From DASXRA01 sp036502575 (GTDB taxonomy: Bacteria; Actinomycetota; Actinomycetes; Mycobacteriales; Jatrophihabitantaceae): a stretch of DNA of 64,000 nucleotides. Shown in pieces: positions 33,950 through 41,583 of this stretch (position 1 is the first letter of the stretch; the number at the start of each line of letters is the position of its first letter). The stretch spans positions 1-64,000 of the forward strand of contig DASXYL010000065.1 in assembly GCA_036502575.1 (NCBI GenBank), given 5' to 3'. The position numbers and the translations under genes were made by a program. The notes beneath the pieces were generated by a model. It had not been told where the DNA came from, did no database searches, and worked only from the letters and a program-made list of their open reading frames with translations.

Positions 33950-34023
33950 ACGCTCCTCCAGCGACAGCTCGCTGCGACCTAAATTGGTTGGCGAAAGCTT
34001 ACAACAAATGTCCGTGATGATGT

Positions 34024-34494
34024 CTACCGGTCGTCGCCTCCTATCGAGTGGTCGTCTTGCAATCGAGTGGTCGTCTTGCGGCCCACGACAGTGATGGCGC
34101 GACGAGCCAGCCGCCACCGTCCGTCCTCGCCAAGTACCACTGTGTCCTCGTAGTACCCATAGGAGATCAGCACGTCCAGTCCCCTGCCGACCCCGATGCG
34201 CGCAAAGCAGCTGTGCACCGTGGCCGACGTTTGGTTCGAGTGCATATCGACGATGACGTTGGAGATGGCGTGAAGCTGGCCACCGACCGCTGCAGCGCCG
34301 GGAACGGCATCTGCGATGCCTTGGATCCCTTGCAACATCATCGGCTGACGGTCGGCGCCAGGAAGACGCAGTTCGACCACCGCATCGTCCGTGAAGCAGT
34401 CGCGCCACCGGTCCTGAACTTGGTAGTCGACGCATTGTGCGTACAAGACCAGCGGGACCATGATCGCCTCGCGTGGCACGGTCGGTGGAGTCAC
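34024..34494 (-). CDS. NTF2/SnoaL-like protein with duplicated 3' end
   Basis: Protein of 156 residues with a SnoaL-like fold pattern (YAQCVDYQVQDRWRDCFTDDAVVEL, YGYYEDTVVLGEDGRWRLARRAI). GTG 34494 overlaps the upstream reductase stop (GTGA). The last 15 residues are produced by an 18-bp direct repeat with a 19-bp period. In the first copy the reading frame would end shortly after GRKTTTR if the duplication were absent. The fold itself should be unaffected. Function unknown; second of four local SnoaL-like genes. Confidence 0.72.
   Translation of the reverse strand: MTPPTVPREAIMVPLVLYAQCVDYQVQDRWRDCFTDDAVVELRLPGADRQPMMLQGIQGIADAVPGAAAVGGQLHAISNVIVDMHSNQTSATVHSCFARIGVGRGLDVLISYGYYEDTVVLGEDGRWRLARRAITVVGRKTTTRLQDDHSIGGDDR
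34043..34079. repeat. 18-bp direct repeat, period 19
   Basis: ATCGAGTGGTCGTCTTGC occurs at 34043-34060 and again at 34062-34079, separated by one base. It lies in the 3' end of the SnoaL-like gene. Because 19 is not a multiple of three, the duplication moves the frame past what would have been a TAG stop. It looks like a recent replication-slippage event. Confidence 0.9.
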
Positions 34495-35495
34495 CCAGCA
34501 TCACCGGCTCCATTGGCGACGGGCATGCGCACGACCACTTTGCCTACCTGGTTTCGCGAGGTCAACGCAGCCAACGCGGCACGCACGTCACCCAACGCGA
34601 AACGTGCCCCGACGACAGGGGAGATTTGATGTTGCTCCACGAGACGATTAAGAACATCGAGCGATGTCTGCGCCCGCTCCGGGTGGGTTTCTGTGACCGT
34701 TCGGTTCTGGAATCCAGTCAAGGTGATCCCCTTCAACAGGATCCTGTTCAGCGGCACGCTGGAGATCTCCCCTGACGCGAAGCCGAGCACGACGACGGTT
34801 CCTCCTGGCCGGACCGCGCGTACCGCCTGAAGCGAGAAGTCACCTCCGACGGTGTCGTACGCGGCGGCGACGCCGCCGCCGCCGCTCAGACTCCTCACCT
34901 GCGCGCCAACGTCGTCGCTGCTGATGTCCACACAGGCGAGGGCTCCAGCCTGACCACATGCGTCGAAGTGCTTGGGACGGCATGCAGCGATAGTTTGCAC
35001 GCCAAGAGCGCGAGCTGTGTCGAGCAGAGCGTGGCCGACTCCTCCGGACGCCCCACCAACGAGCACCCAATCGCCAGGGCGCACAACTGAGGCGGTATGC
35101 AGTGCGTGCATGGCGGTTTCGTACGTCACGCGGTACGACGCAGCCTGGTCGATGGTCATCCAGTCGCCAGCCGGGCGTAGCGCGTGCGGTGGACAGACGA
35201 CCCGCTCCGCCAAGGCGCCGCTCTGGACTTTGCCGACGACTCGGTCTTCTATGGCCAACCCGCATCCCGCGGGTGCCTCACGAACCGTCCCGACGAACTC
35301 CGTCCCGGGGATGTAGGGAAGCGGCATGGAGACCTGATATCGGTTGGCAAGCATAAGCAGGTCATAGGCGTTCAACCCGGCCGCAAGAACCTCGACAAGC
35401 ACTGTGCCGTTCTCGCGGACCGGATCGGCGACGTCGTCGACACCGACGGACTCAACTCCACCGTATCGGGATATCTGCGCAGCCAGCATCGTCAT
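34491..35495 (-). CDS. Medium-chain dehydrogenase/reductase (quinone oxidoreductase-like)
   Basis: Zinc-independent MDR family protein of 334 residues. It has PYIPGTEFVGTV near residue 60, the NADPH-binding GASGGVGHALLDTARALG near 140 and VLGFASGEISSVPLNRILLKG, all typical of QOR-like enoyl reductases. ATG 35495 overlaps the upstream SnoaL-like stop by 4 bp. It sits in a chain of overlapping minus-strand genes (aldolase, ketopantoate-reductase-like, SnoaL, MDR, SnoaL). It probably reduces an activated double bond; the substrate is unknown. Confidence 0.8.
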   Translation of the reverse strand: MTMLAAQISRYGGVESVGVDDVADPVRENGTVLVEVLAAGLNAYDLLMLANRYQVSMPLPYIPGTEFVGTVREAPAGCGLAIEDRVVGKVQSGALAERVVCPPHALRPAGDWMTIDQAASYRVTYETAMHALHTASVVRPGDWVLVGGASGGVGHALLDTARALGVQTIAACRPKHFDACGQAGALACVDISSDDVGAQVRSLSGGGGVAAAYDTVGGDFSLQAVRAVRPGGTVVVLGFASGEISSVPLNRILLKGITLTGFQNRTVTETHPERAQTSLDVLNRLVEQHQISPVVGARFALGDVRAALAALTSRNQVGKVVVRMPVANGAGDAG

Positions 35496-35920
35496 CCACG
35501 TCCACGTTGACCGACTTCGGTGGAGGCGCGTCGAATGATGATCCATCGGCCGGTAGGACCTTGCTCGAGAACGTCTTCGACCCGCTCGATTCCCGAGATG
35601 GTAGGAGCGCCACTAACGACATCCATGATGATGTTGACGCTGGACGCATGGGCCGAGCGGCCATCGATCTGCACGAGAGGGTTGACGACGAAACGCATCC
35701 GCTGCGGCACCTGCTCGTAGTAGCGTGCGAATGCGTCAAGGCCGGTTAGCTCACGATGACCTTCGTGCTCTGGGGAGTCACCGAGAACCAGCACGACATC
35801 ACGGGAGACACAGTCACGCCATTGGCGGTCCAGTAGCCCCTGCGCAAGGTACGGAACCTGAAACAGGACGTCGCGCACACTGTCTTCGTCTCGCCTGTCC
35901 TCGACCAGCCGCTCAGACAC
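35492..35920 (-). CDS. NTF2/SnoaL-like protein
   Basis: Protein of about 142 residues with a SnoaL-like pattern (LFQVPYLAQGLLDRQWRDCVSRDVVLVLG, LDAFARYYEQVPQRMRFVVNPLV). I chose GTG 35920 because GGAG lies 7 bases upstream and the length then matches the family; ATG 35938 is possible. It overlaps the upstream gene's stop by 8 bp and the downstream MDR start by 4 bp. Function unknown, but tight coupling suggests one pathway step with the reductase. Confidence 0.7.
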   Translation of the reverse strand: MSERLVEDRRDEDSVRDVLFQVPYLAQGLLDRQWRDCVSRDVVLVLGDSPEHEGHRELTGLDAFARYYEQVPQRMRFVVNPLVQIDGRSAHASSVNIIMDVVSGAPTISGIERVEDVLEQGPTGRWIIIRRASTEVGQRGRG

Positions 35921-36851
35921 TTGTTGGCTCCGGCGCATGCGGGTGCGGCGAGCGACTGCCGGCCGACAGCAAGGCGGCGAATGCACGATGCAGCGGAGTG
36001 TCGATGCCACGAGCCGCCGCCTGCCGGATCACCGCCCCGTAAATTGCATCATGTTCGGTCTGCGCGCCGGACACCCAGTCCGTATACATCGACGTGGTCG
36101 ATCGTTCCGTAGCATGAGCGGTCAACGACGCCGCACGCTGCCCGACCTCATCGACGTCGAGCTTGGCTCCACACGAAACTCCGACCCGCCAACATTCCAG
36201 CATGAGTTCGCGCACGAGTTCAGCGACTCCGGACTCATGCAAAACGTCCATCCGCCGACGTGCGAGGGCCGTGACACCGTTCAAGGCCGAGTTGACGATT
36301 GCTTTGCGCCAGATCTCAGTAACGATGTCATCAGACAGCTGCACTTGGACTGCGGTCGACGCGAACAAGGATTGGAACGCCGTGCCCGCACGATCTTGGC
36401 GTGTCACCAACAAGGTTGCGCCGCCGTGTCGAATGCGACCCGGCCTCACGGTCTCACCGCCGCAGTACGCCAAGACCGGAATAACCGTACGCACTCCTGT
36501 CAGCTTGGCGAGTCGGCCAACACTCTCTACACCGTTTTGCAGTCCAGCAACACTCGGATCAGCATCGCGGAACCGTTCGTACCATGGCAGGGCGGAGTCG
36601 AGCTGGTGTGCCTTGACACCGACAATCACCCAATCGGGTGATTCCCATTCGGGCGGCACCGCGCCCGGATCAACGACACAGTGCACTCGGGATATCGTGG
36701 CGCATCGTGGATCCGGCGACTCCACAACGAGAGTATCCATGCCCCGCCGAGCGCAAAACAGCGTGTCGATCCCGGCGGCGACTAGCTGAGCGCCCAAGAA
36801 GCCCGCAACGCCGCCGGGCCCGACCACGACAACGCGCGGCAGGGGTCTCAC
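35913..36851 (-). CDS. Ketopantoate reductase-like (ApbA/PanE) dehydrogenase
   Basis: Protein of 312 residues with the N-terminal nucleotide motif VVVVGPGGVAGFLGAQL, IVGVKAHQLDSAL, GLQNGVES near residue 125 and a C-terminal helical domain with the Lys-containing EIWRKAIVNSALNGVTAL. It is the ApbA/PanE fold that reduces 2-oxo acids with NAD(P)H. GTG 36851 overlaps the aldolase stop (GTGA). In this setting it more likely handles an oxo-acid intermediate than pantothenate synthesis, because no pan genes are nearby. Confidence 0.82.
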   Translation of the reverse strand: MRPLPRVVVVGPGGVAGFLGAQLVAAGIDTLFCARRGMDTLVVESPDPRCATISRVHCVVDPGAVPPEWESPDWVIVGVKAHQLDSALPWYERFRDADPSVAGLQNGVESVGRLAKLTGVRTVIPVLAYCGGETVRPGRIRHGGATLLVTRQDRAGTAFQSLFASTAVQVQLSDDIVTEIWRKAIVNSALNGVTALARRRMDVLHESGVAELVRELMLECWRVGVSCGAKLDVDEVGQRAASLTAHATERSTTSMYTDWVSGAQTEHDAIYGAVIRQAAARGIDTPLHRAFAALLSAGSRSPHPHAPEPTSV

Positions 36852-37603
36852 TCGAGGACGGCAGGATCGGCTGCGATGACTCGCCGAGCCATGTACTCGA
36901 AGTAGTTCGGGAACACGCCGTCTAGCCGGGCGAAACCGGCCTGCAAGGTGTCGACGATCTCCGGGGGCAGCACCTTGCCCCCGCTCCCCATTGCCTCGAC
37001 CTGCCATGCGTTGCGGCAGCGAGTCTCGAGTGTCCGCGCTCGCGTCACCGCCTGCGAGACGCTGTCGGCAGTCACCAGAACGCCGTGGTTCGCCAGCAAG
37101 GCCATGTCGGCGTTACCCATCGCCTCAATGGTCCTTTGGGCCACCATCGGGTCGTTGACCACGCCGTCATACTCCGTCACCAAGGCGATAGTTCCCGTGA
37201 TGACGGCGCTGGTCTGGTCGTAGCACGGCGGGACACGCCGATGGGACGACCATGTCGAGGCCCAGCGCGGGTGATTGTGGATGGCCACCTGGACTGGGCG
37301 CGTCCGGTGGAGCGCGAAGTGCAGCTCCGTCGCGGCGTTGATCTTGTACGGTCCCTCCAGGTGATTGCCATCGATGTCCGTGACAGCGACCTGTGAGGCT
37401 CGAAGTTCGTCCCAGCCGATGGCAAAAGGGTTCACCAAGAAGGTGTCGTCGGGCTGGCGAACAGTGATGTGCCCAGCGAGGCCATCGTCGTAGCCCACCT
37501 GATGGAGGATGCGGGCCAGAATGGCGAATTCTTGTCGGGGCGTGAGATGAGTGCCCACACCCGGCCCCAGCGCAGGAGCGATGGGGGCTATGGCGGTCGA
37601 CAT
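36848..37603 (-). CDS. Class II aldolase/adducin family protein
   Basis: Protein of 251 residues with zinc-binding His residues in AIHNHPRWAS and ALLANHGVLVT and a Glu/His in TELHFALH. This is the class II aldolase (fuculose-phosphate aldolase-like) fold. Members cleave or epimerise sugars and hydroxy acids, or decarboxylate. ATG 37603 has AGGGAG 7 bases upstream and lies 38 bp from the SDR at 37642. It starts the overlapping gene chain down to 34024. With the ketopantoate-reductase-like partner it may process a short hydroxy- or oxo-acid released by the pathway. Confidence 0.82.
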   Translation of the reverse strand: MSTAIAPIAPALGPGVGTHLTPRQEFAILARILHQVGYDDGLAGHITVRQPDDTFLVNPFAIGWDELRASQVAVTDIDGNHLEGPYKINAATELHFALHRTRPVQVAIHNHPRWASTWSSHRRVPPCYDQTSAVITGTIALVTEYDGVVNDPMVAQRTIEAMGNADMALLANHGVLVTADSVSQAVTRARTLETRCRNAWQVEAMGSGGKVLPPEIVDTLQAGFARLDGVFPNYFEYMARRVIAADPAVLE

Positions 37604-37641
37604 ATAAGTTCTCCCTACCTCGCGGCTTGCCCTAGCAACTG

Positions 37642-38463
37642 CTAGATACACACACCGGCGTCCACCCGGTACTCCGAGCCGGTGACGTACCGCCCGTCAT
37701 CGGAGACCAGGAACAGAATGGCGCGGCTAATATCACTCGGCTCCACGACCTGCACCGGAAGCCGATTCTGAGAAGACGCCGCGATCTTCGGATGTGCCCT
37801 CATGTACTCCCCGAAGAAGTCGTTCATCACCATCGGCGTCCGAACACCCGTTGGATGAACCGTGTTGACTCGGATTCCCTCGTCTCCGAGCGCGACGGCA
37901 TAGGTGCGCATCAGTCCGACGACGCCGAACTTGGCCGCGACGTATCCATCATGTCCGCCGTCGAAGTCAGTTGCGCCGGGACGTGTTCCTGCCGATGAAC
38001 TCGTGATCACTACGGCGCCGCCCTCACCTTGGCGACGCAAGACAGGAATCGTTGCCTGGAGCGTGTTCCAGACACCCGTGAGCATGACGTCGATAGAGTC
38101 CGTCCAAGATTGGCGAGTACCCGCGTAGGGCGGCAACTCGTGGGCCATGATTCCCGCATTTGCAAGGACAATATCCAAACGCCCGAACTCCTCAACGCCC
38201 TTGTCAACTGCCGACGCAAGCCCGTCCGCATCGCGTACGTCCACCTCAAGACCGATCATGCGTCCGCCGCTTTCCCTTACAAGATCGACGGTCTCGGCCA
38301 GCTCCTCCGGTCCCGGCATCTTGTAGCTGACGCTATCGAGCTGACGACAAATGTCGACGCCAACGATGGCTGCACCCTCCACCGCTAGAATCTGTGCGTG
38401 CGAACGCCCTTGTCCCCGGGCGGCGCCAGTAATGAATACAACCTTTCCGTCAAGCTTGCCCAT
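37642..38463 (-). CDS. Mycofactocin-type SDR oxidoreductase
   Basis: SDR of 273 residues beginning MGKLDGKVVFITGAARGQG, with AGIMAHE, catalytic Ser in ITSSSAG and YVAAK. The GAARGQGRSHA block, an extra segment after VDIC and the overall layout match the carveol-dehydrogenase-like SDR subfamily. That subfamily holds its NAD tightly and is recycled by mycofactocin. ATG 38463 is preferred because GAGGTGA lies 6 bases upstream; ATG 38469 is possible. It probably oxidises a secondary alcohol. No mycofactocin biosynthesis genes are in the window. Confidence 0.83.
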   Translation of the reverse strand: MGKLDGKVVFITGAARGQGRSHAQILAVEGAAIVGVDICRQLDSVSYKMPGPEELAETVDLVRESGGRMIGLEVDVRDADGLASAVDKGVEEFGRLDIVLANAGIMAHELPPYAGTRQSWTDSIDVMLTGVWNTLQATIPVLRRQGEGGAVVITSSSAGTRPGATDFDGGHDGYVAAKFGVVGLMRTYAVALGDEGIRVNTVHPTGVRTPMVMNDFFGEYMRAHPKIAASSQNRLPVQVVEPSDISRAILFLVSDDGRYVTGSEYRVDAGVCI

Positions 38464-38469
38464 GCTCAT

Positions 38470-39903
38470 TCACCTCGGTGTGTGCTCTGACGGTCGTAAA
38501 CGCGGTCTTGAGCCACCATCTTTTGCCGCTCTGTGGCCGATCAATTGGTAGGCCGTTGGACACCTCCCAGACTTACTGAATCTCGATTCGCGCTTGTAGA
38601 CAAGCAGAACGTGGGCGAGGCACGACCGGTCATTGCGAGCGACACTAGAAGCCGAGTTGCGATCGCGATAGCCAGTCCGCGGGAGGCGCAGAATGCCGGT
38701 ACAGTTTCGCCGCGTTCTCGTAACACAGCATTCGTATTGATTTTCATCGAGATGCTCGATCTGCCTCCGGACGAGCGGCTGAGTTGCCGGCCAAGAACTG
38801 TCATTGTGGGGATAATCGCTTTCCAACATGACATTTTCGACGCCAATTAGGTCTAACTGGCGAAAAGCCGATGTGTCTTCAATCGACGTGAATCGGAAGC
38901 TCCGCCGGAGAACATCGACCGGATGCGGATCGGTGGTGGACCACGCCGAAGATGCTTCGACCTGACGATGGGCGCGATACAGGCGCTCGATGACCGTAGG
39001 CACCCAGGAGACGCCGGCCTCCGAAAGTACAATTCGCAGAGCAGGGTGGCGAACTGGAATTTTGGAATAGATCCAGTCGACTGCCGTCATCACACCGACG
39101 ACGGGAAACAACGCGACGATCACGTCGGCCGGTGACACCGACGACGGTCGAGTGGTATAGCCGGACGAACCAATGTGGAGGTTTACGACCGTATCTGTCT
39201 CTTCCAGCGCGTTCCAGACAGGCTCCCAATAATCGGAATAGAGAGATGGCAATCCCTGGAGCTCCGGCTGTTCCGTAAATGAGATCGACGTGAAGCCACG
39301 ATTCGCATTGCGACGAATTTCCGCGGCCGCCAGACTCGGGTCATTTAGCCAAGGAAGTTGACAGGGAATATAGCGGTCACGGTCCGCTGCACACCATTCT
39401 TCGATGACCCAGTCGTTATACGCGCGAATACAGGCCAGCCCCAAGTCCTGGTCTTCCAATGACGAGAGCTTCCTGCCTGCGAAGCCGAACAGAAGCGACG
39501 GGAAACAAAGCGATGCCCACACTCCGTTGAGATCCATATCCAGCAGTCGTTGCCGCGAATCCGAGACTCCCGCGCGGAACTCTTCATATTTCTGCGGCGC
39601 CAATGTCCACTCATCCATCGGGCGGCCTGACGCACCGTTAGCCGGAATTATGGGCAGGCGTTCGTCGGCAAGGAGCCAGAAAGGAACTCCTTCGGCGTCA
39701 TATTTCACATGCGGCGCGGCCTCACGCAGTCGCTGAGGCAGACGGCTGACGAATAGGTCGGGCGGCTCGAGCAAATGATCATCCACCGAGATGATGGGAC
39801 ACCACAGTGGAGCAGGCTCCGGTTCCGGAAGAAAGCTGGTCTTGCCGCGCGCTGTGGGGCGAATCGTGGAGTCAGTGAAATTCCTATCGATCGCAGTAGC
39901 CAT
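38470..39903 (-). CDS. Amidohydrolase family 2, C-terminus frameshifted
   Basis: Paralogue of the 27045 amidohydrolase with ISVDDHLLEPP, NLHIGSSG and ESDYPHNDSSWP. ATG 39903 has GGAGG 4 bases upstream. Through IEHLDENQYE the reading is normal. It then becomes CCVTRTRRNCTG, whereas the other frame reads CYENAAKLYRH, the typical family ending, and stops at 38645. One missing A near 38731 (GAATG instead of GAAATG) explains this. As read, the protein gains an unrelated tail to 38470. Base composition here is less GC-rich than in neighbours, hinting at separate origin. Activity may persist because the metal residues precede the shift. Confidence 0.8.
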   Translation of the reverse strand: MATAIDRNFTDSTIRPTARGKTSFLPEPEPAPLWCPIISVDDHLLEPPDLFVSRLPQRLREAAPHVKYDAEGVPFWLLADERLPIIPANGASGRPMDEWTLAPQKYEEFRAGVSDSRQRLLDMDLNGVWASLCFPSLLFGFAGRKLSSLEDQDLGLACIRAYNDWVIEEWCAADRDRYIPCQLPWLNDPSLAAAEIRRNANRGFTSISFTEQPELQGLPSLYSDYWEPVWNALEETDTVVNLHIGSSGYTTRPSSVSPADVIVALFPVVGVMTAVDWIYSKIPVRHPALRIVLSEAGVSWVPTVIERLYRAHRQVEASSAWSTTDPHPVDVLRRSFRFTSIEDTSAFRQLDLIGVENVMLESDYPHNDSSWPATQPLVRRQIEHLDENQYECCVTRTRRNCTGILRLPRTGYRDRNSASSVARNDRSCLAHVLLVYKRESRFSKSGRCPTAYQLIGHRAAKDGGSRPRLRPSEHTPR

Positions 39904-39924
39904 GTCGCCTCCGTTATCCTCCGA

Positions 39925-39939
39925 GATCATTATAATGTC
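39925..39939 (-). promoter_or_regulatory. Probable -10 region / palindrome CATTATAATG
   Basis: The perfect 10-bp palindrome CATTATAATG (39928-39937) contains TATAAT, an ideal -10 hexamer, about 27 bases upstream of the ATG at 39903. Just beyond it, 39943-39956 reads ATCTGATGATCTAT, almost identical to 1031-1044. Probably the amidohydrolase promoter with an associated regulator site. Confidence 0.45.
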
Positions 39940-40076
39940 CAGATCTGATGATCTATCCCGGTCGCGCACGCAGATCGCGATTTGAATTTTGGATTTGGGT
40001 CCGCTTATGACATCGACGGACCGCATGGAAGTGTGCTCAATCGACGGGGCCATCGCCTTAAGCTGCTGCCGGCGCC

Positions 40077-40610
40077 TCAGCCCACGGAATGGGCAAGTAG
40101 CCGACGTACCATCGGCTCGAAGAACCCGAGAGGCTCGGTGTCGTATGCCGGGTCGAAACTAGCTTGATCCCACTCGTCGCTAAAGGTCAACGCCAAGTCA
40201 TACCACGGCTCCGTGGAATGACCCTGGTACGCATCCCCCGCCAACCCGAAGTACTGGTTGTAGTACCTGCCCTGGAAGTCGCTGTGTGTGCGCACGACGT
40301 GGTACACCTCGTCGCGAACGTACGGTCGTAGCAGCTCAGCTGCGACCCTGGCGTGACCTGCGCCGGCAAACACCTCTGCGACATCGTGGAAGAGCGCCGC
40401 AAGAACGACTTCGTCATCAGCGTCCGACCGGTAAGCCCGAGTGGCCGTCTGTAGTTGGTGGGTCAGATGGTCTGCCTCAAAGACCACATGAGACTCGGTG
40501 GTCCGCAGAAGATCAAGCATCGGCTCTGCCGTACTCGACGGACGCGCCTGGCTCAGCCTGGCAATCACCCGCCACTCGTCCGGCATCACACTATCGAGAC
40601 GGGTCACCAT
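40077..40610 (-). CDS. HD-domain protein (PhnZ-like oxygenase or phosphohydrolase)
   Basis: Protein of 177 residues with an HD-domain metal set: His in DHLTHQLQTA, His-Asp in ALFHDVAEVF, His in AGHARVAAELL, His in VRTHSDFQGRYY and a late Asp in WDQASFDPAYD. Six-ligand sets of this kind bind two metals. The late FDP segment and lengths recall PhnZ/TmpB-type mixed-valent diiron oxygenases, though a plain phosphohydrolase is possible. ATG 40610 has AGGAAGG 6 bases upstream. A TCGG microsatellite lies 36 bases upstream of the start. No phosphonate genes are adjacent. Confidence 0.7.
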   Translation of the reverse strand: MVTRLDSVMPDEWRVIARLSQARPSSTAEPMLDLLRTTESHVVFEADHLTHQLQTATRAYRSDADDEVVLAALFHDVAEVFAGAGHARVAAELLRPYVRDEVYHVVRTHSDFQGRYYNQYFGLAGDAYQGHSTEPWYDLALTFSDEWDQASFDPAYDTEPLGFFEPMVRRLLAHSVG

Positions 40611-40645
40611 CGCATACCTTCCTGAGGTGCACACTCATTCGAGAG

Positions 40646-40671
40646 TCGGTCGGTCGGTCGGTCGGTCGGTC
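40646..40671. repeat. Tetranucleotide microsatellite (TCGG)6
   Basis: Six perfect TCGG units plus a partial TC occupy 40646-40671, between the HD-domain gene start (40610) and the SnoaL-like gene end (40787). The position would be within the 5' leader or promoter of the HD-domain gene. Short perfect tetranucleotide tracts are prone to slippage; an effect on expression is speculative. Confidence 0.9.
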
Positions 40672-40786
40672 AAATCTTGTCAGAATTAGGGTCGGAGAGC
40701 AAGGTCACAGCCGATGTCGGCTCGGCCATCCAGGCTGGTCTTCCGACGAGCGCACAACACCCTGCCATGGTGCTCGGGCCAGCGGG

Positions 40787-41308
40787 TCAATGGTGATCGA
40801 AGTATCCTTTTGTCGGATCTGACGCGCCAGCAACGCCTCGCGACCAACCGGCTGGGAAGTCCCAACCTCGAGGAACGGGGTCGGTTCGCGTCCAATCCGT
40901 CACGCACACTCTCGTGGCGATGCGCCACTCCGCACGGCGGCGCTCGAAGCGGTCGACATAACGGAGCGCAACCACTCGGTCCCTCAAGCCGTGACGATCC
41001 GTGGCCGCAAGCCGATGGAACGCGAGCGCGTATGCCTCGCTGCGTGCCGAGTCGCTGTCGACGTCAATGATTGTGTTGCCGATGAAGTGGGTGGTCATCT
41101 CGCACCGCCGGAGAGACTCTTGTGTCCGTGCCAGGAACCCTTCGACGTCGCCCTGGTACGACCCGTGCGTGTCGACGGCATCGTCGTGGTAGCACGATCT
41201 GACGAGATCGAAGTTGCGGCGGTCGATTCCTCGGCAGTACCTGTAGATCACCTTCATGATCGCGTCTTGATCCAGGAGTCGTCGTACTCCGTCGTCATGT
41301 GTCGCCAT
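40787..41308 (-). CDS. NTF2/SnoaL-like protein
   Basis: Protein of 173 residues, SnoaL_4-like: DQDAIMKVIYRYCRGIDRRN, DDAVDTHGSYQGD, and VDRFERRRAEWRIATRVCVTDWTR near the end. It is the clearest paralogue of the 31467 protein. ATG 41308 has GGAGGAGG immediately upstream. It is followed by a 177-bp spacer with the TCGG microsatellite. Upstream of it, 41309-41583 holds no convincing gene. Possible dehydratase or isomerase; unknown substrate. Confidence 0.75.
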   Translation of the reverse strand: MATHDDGVRRLLDQDAIMKVIYRYCRGIDRRNFDLVRSCYHDDAVDTHGSYQGDVEGFLARTQESLRRCEMTTHFIGNTIIDVDSDSARSEAYALAFHRLAATDRHGLRDRVVALRYVDRFERRRAEWRIATRVCVTDWTRTDPVPRGWDFPAGWSRGVAGASDPTKGYFDHH

Positions 41309-41583
41309 GGCCTCCTCCGCCCGCTTCCGGCGCTCGACACCGCGAATTGCATCCGGGCCGACAAATGCAGTCCTAGACGTCCGATAGGGCTGCTCCGTCG
41401 ATCCAGCTATGGCGGTCGCGGAACGCGGGTGACGCCATGCCGAAATATTGTCAGAATTGACTCACCCTAGCAACGTCCGACAAGGCGGCCCATCCCGCGA
41501 GCCGCTCCGGTCACGAGGGTGACCTCCCCGTCCAACTGTCCCGTTGCCGAGTGCTCCCGTCGTGGATTCCAGCGTCTGCCCGG
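41309..41583. other. Non-coding spacer between region 2 and the ABC transporter operon
   Basis: A 275-bp stretch lies between the SnoaL-like gene start and the LivF-like stop. I see no supported reading frame, RNA gene or strong hairpin. It contains AATATTGTCAGAATTGA near 41442, an AT-rich patch that could be part of the 41308 promoter; the same TTGTCAGAATT string recurs at 40677-40687. It marks the boundary between the two differently regulated halves of the window. Confidence 0.5.

Noticed and set aside
40646..40671. CRISPR-like repeat
   Set aside because: The tract is a simple tetranucleotide microsatellite with no spacers.
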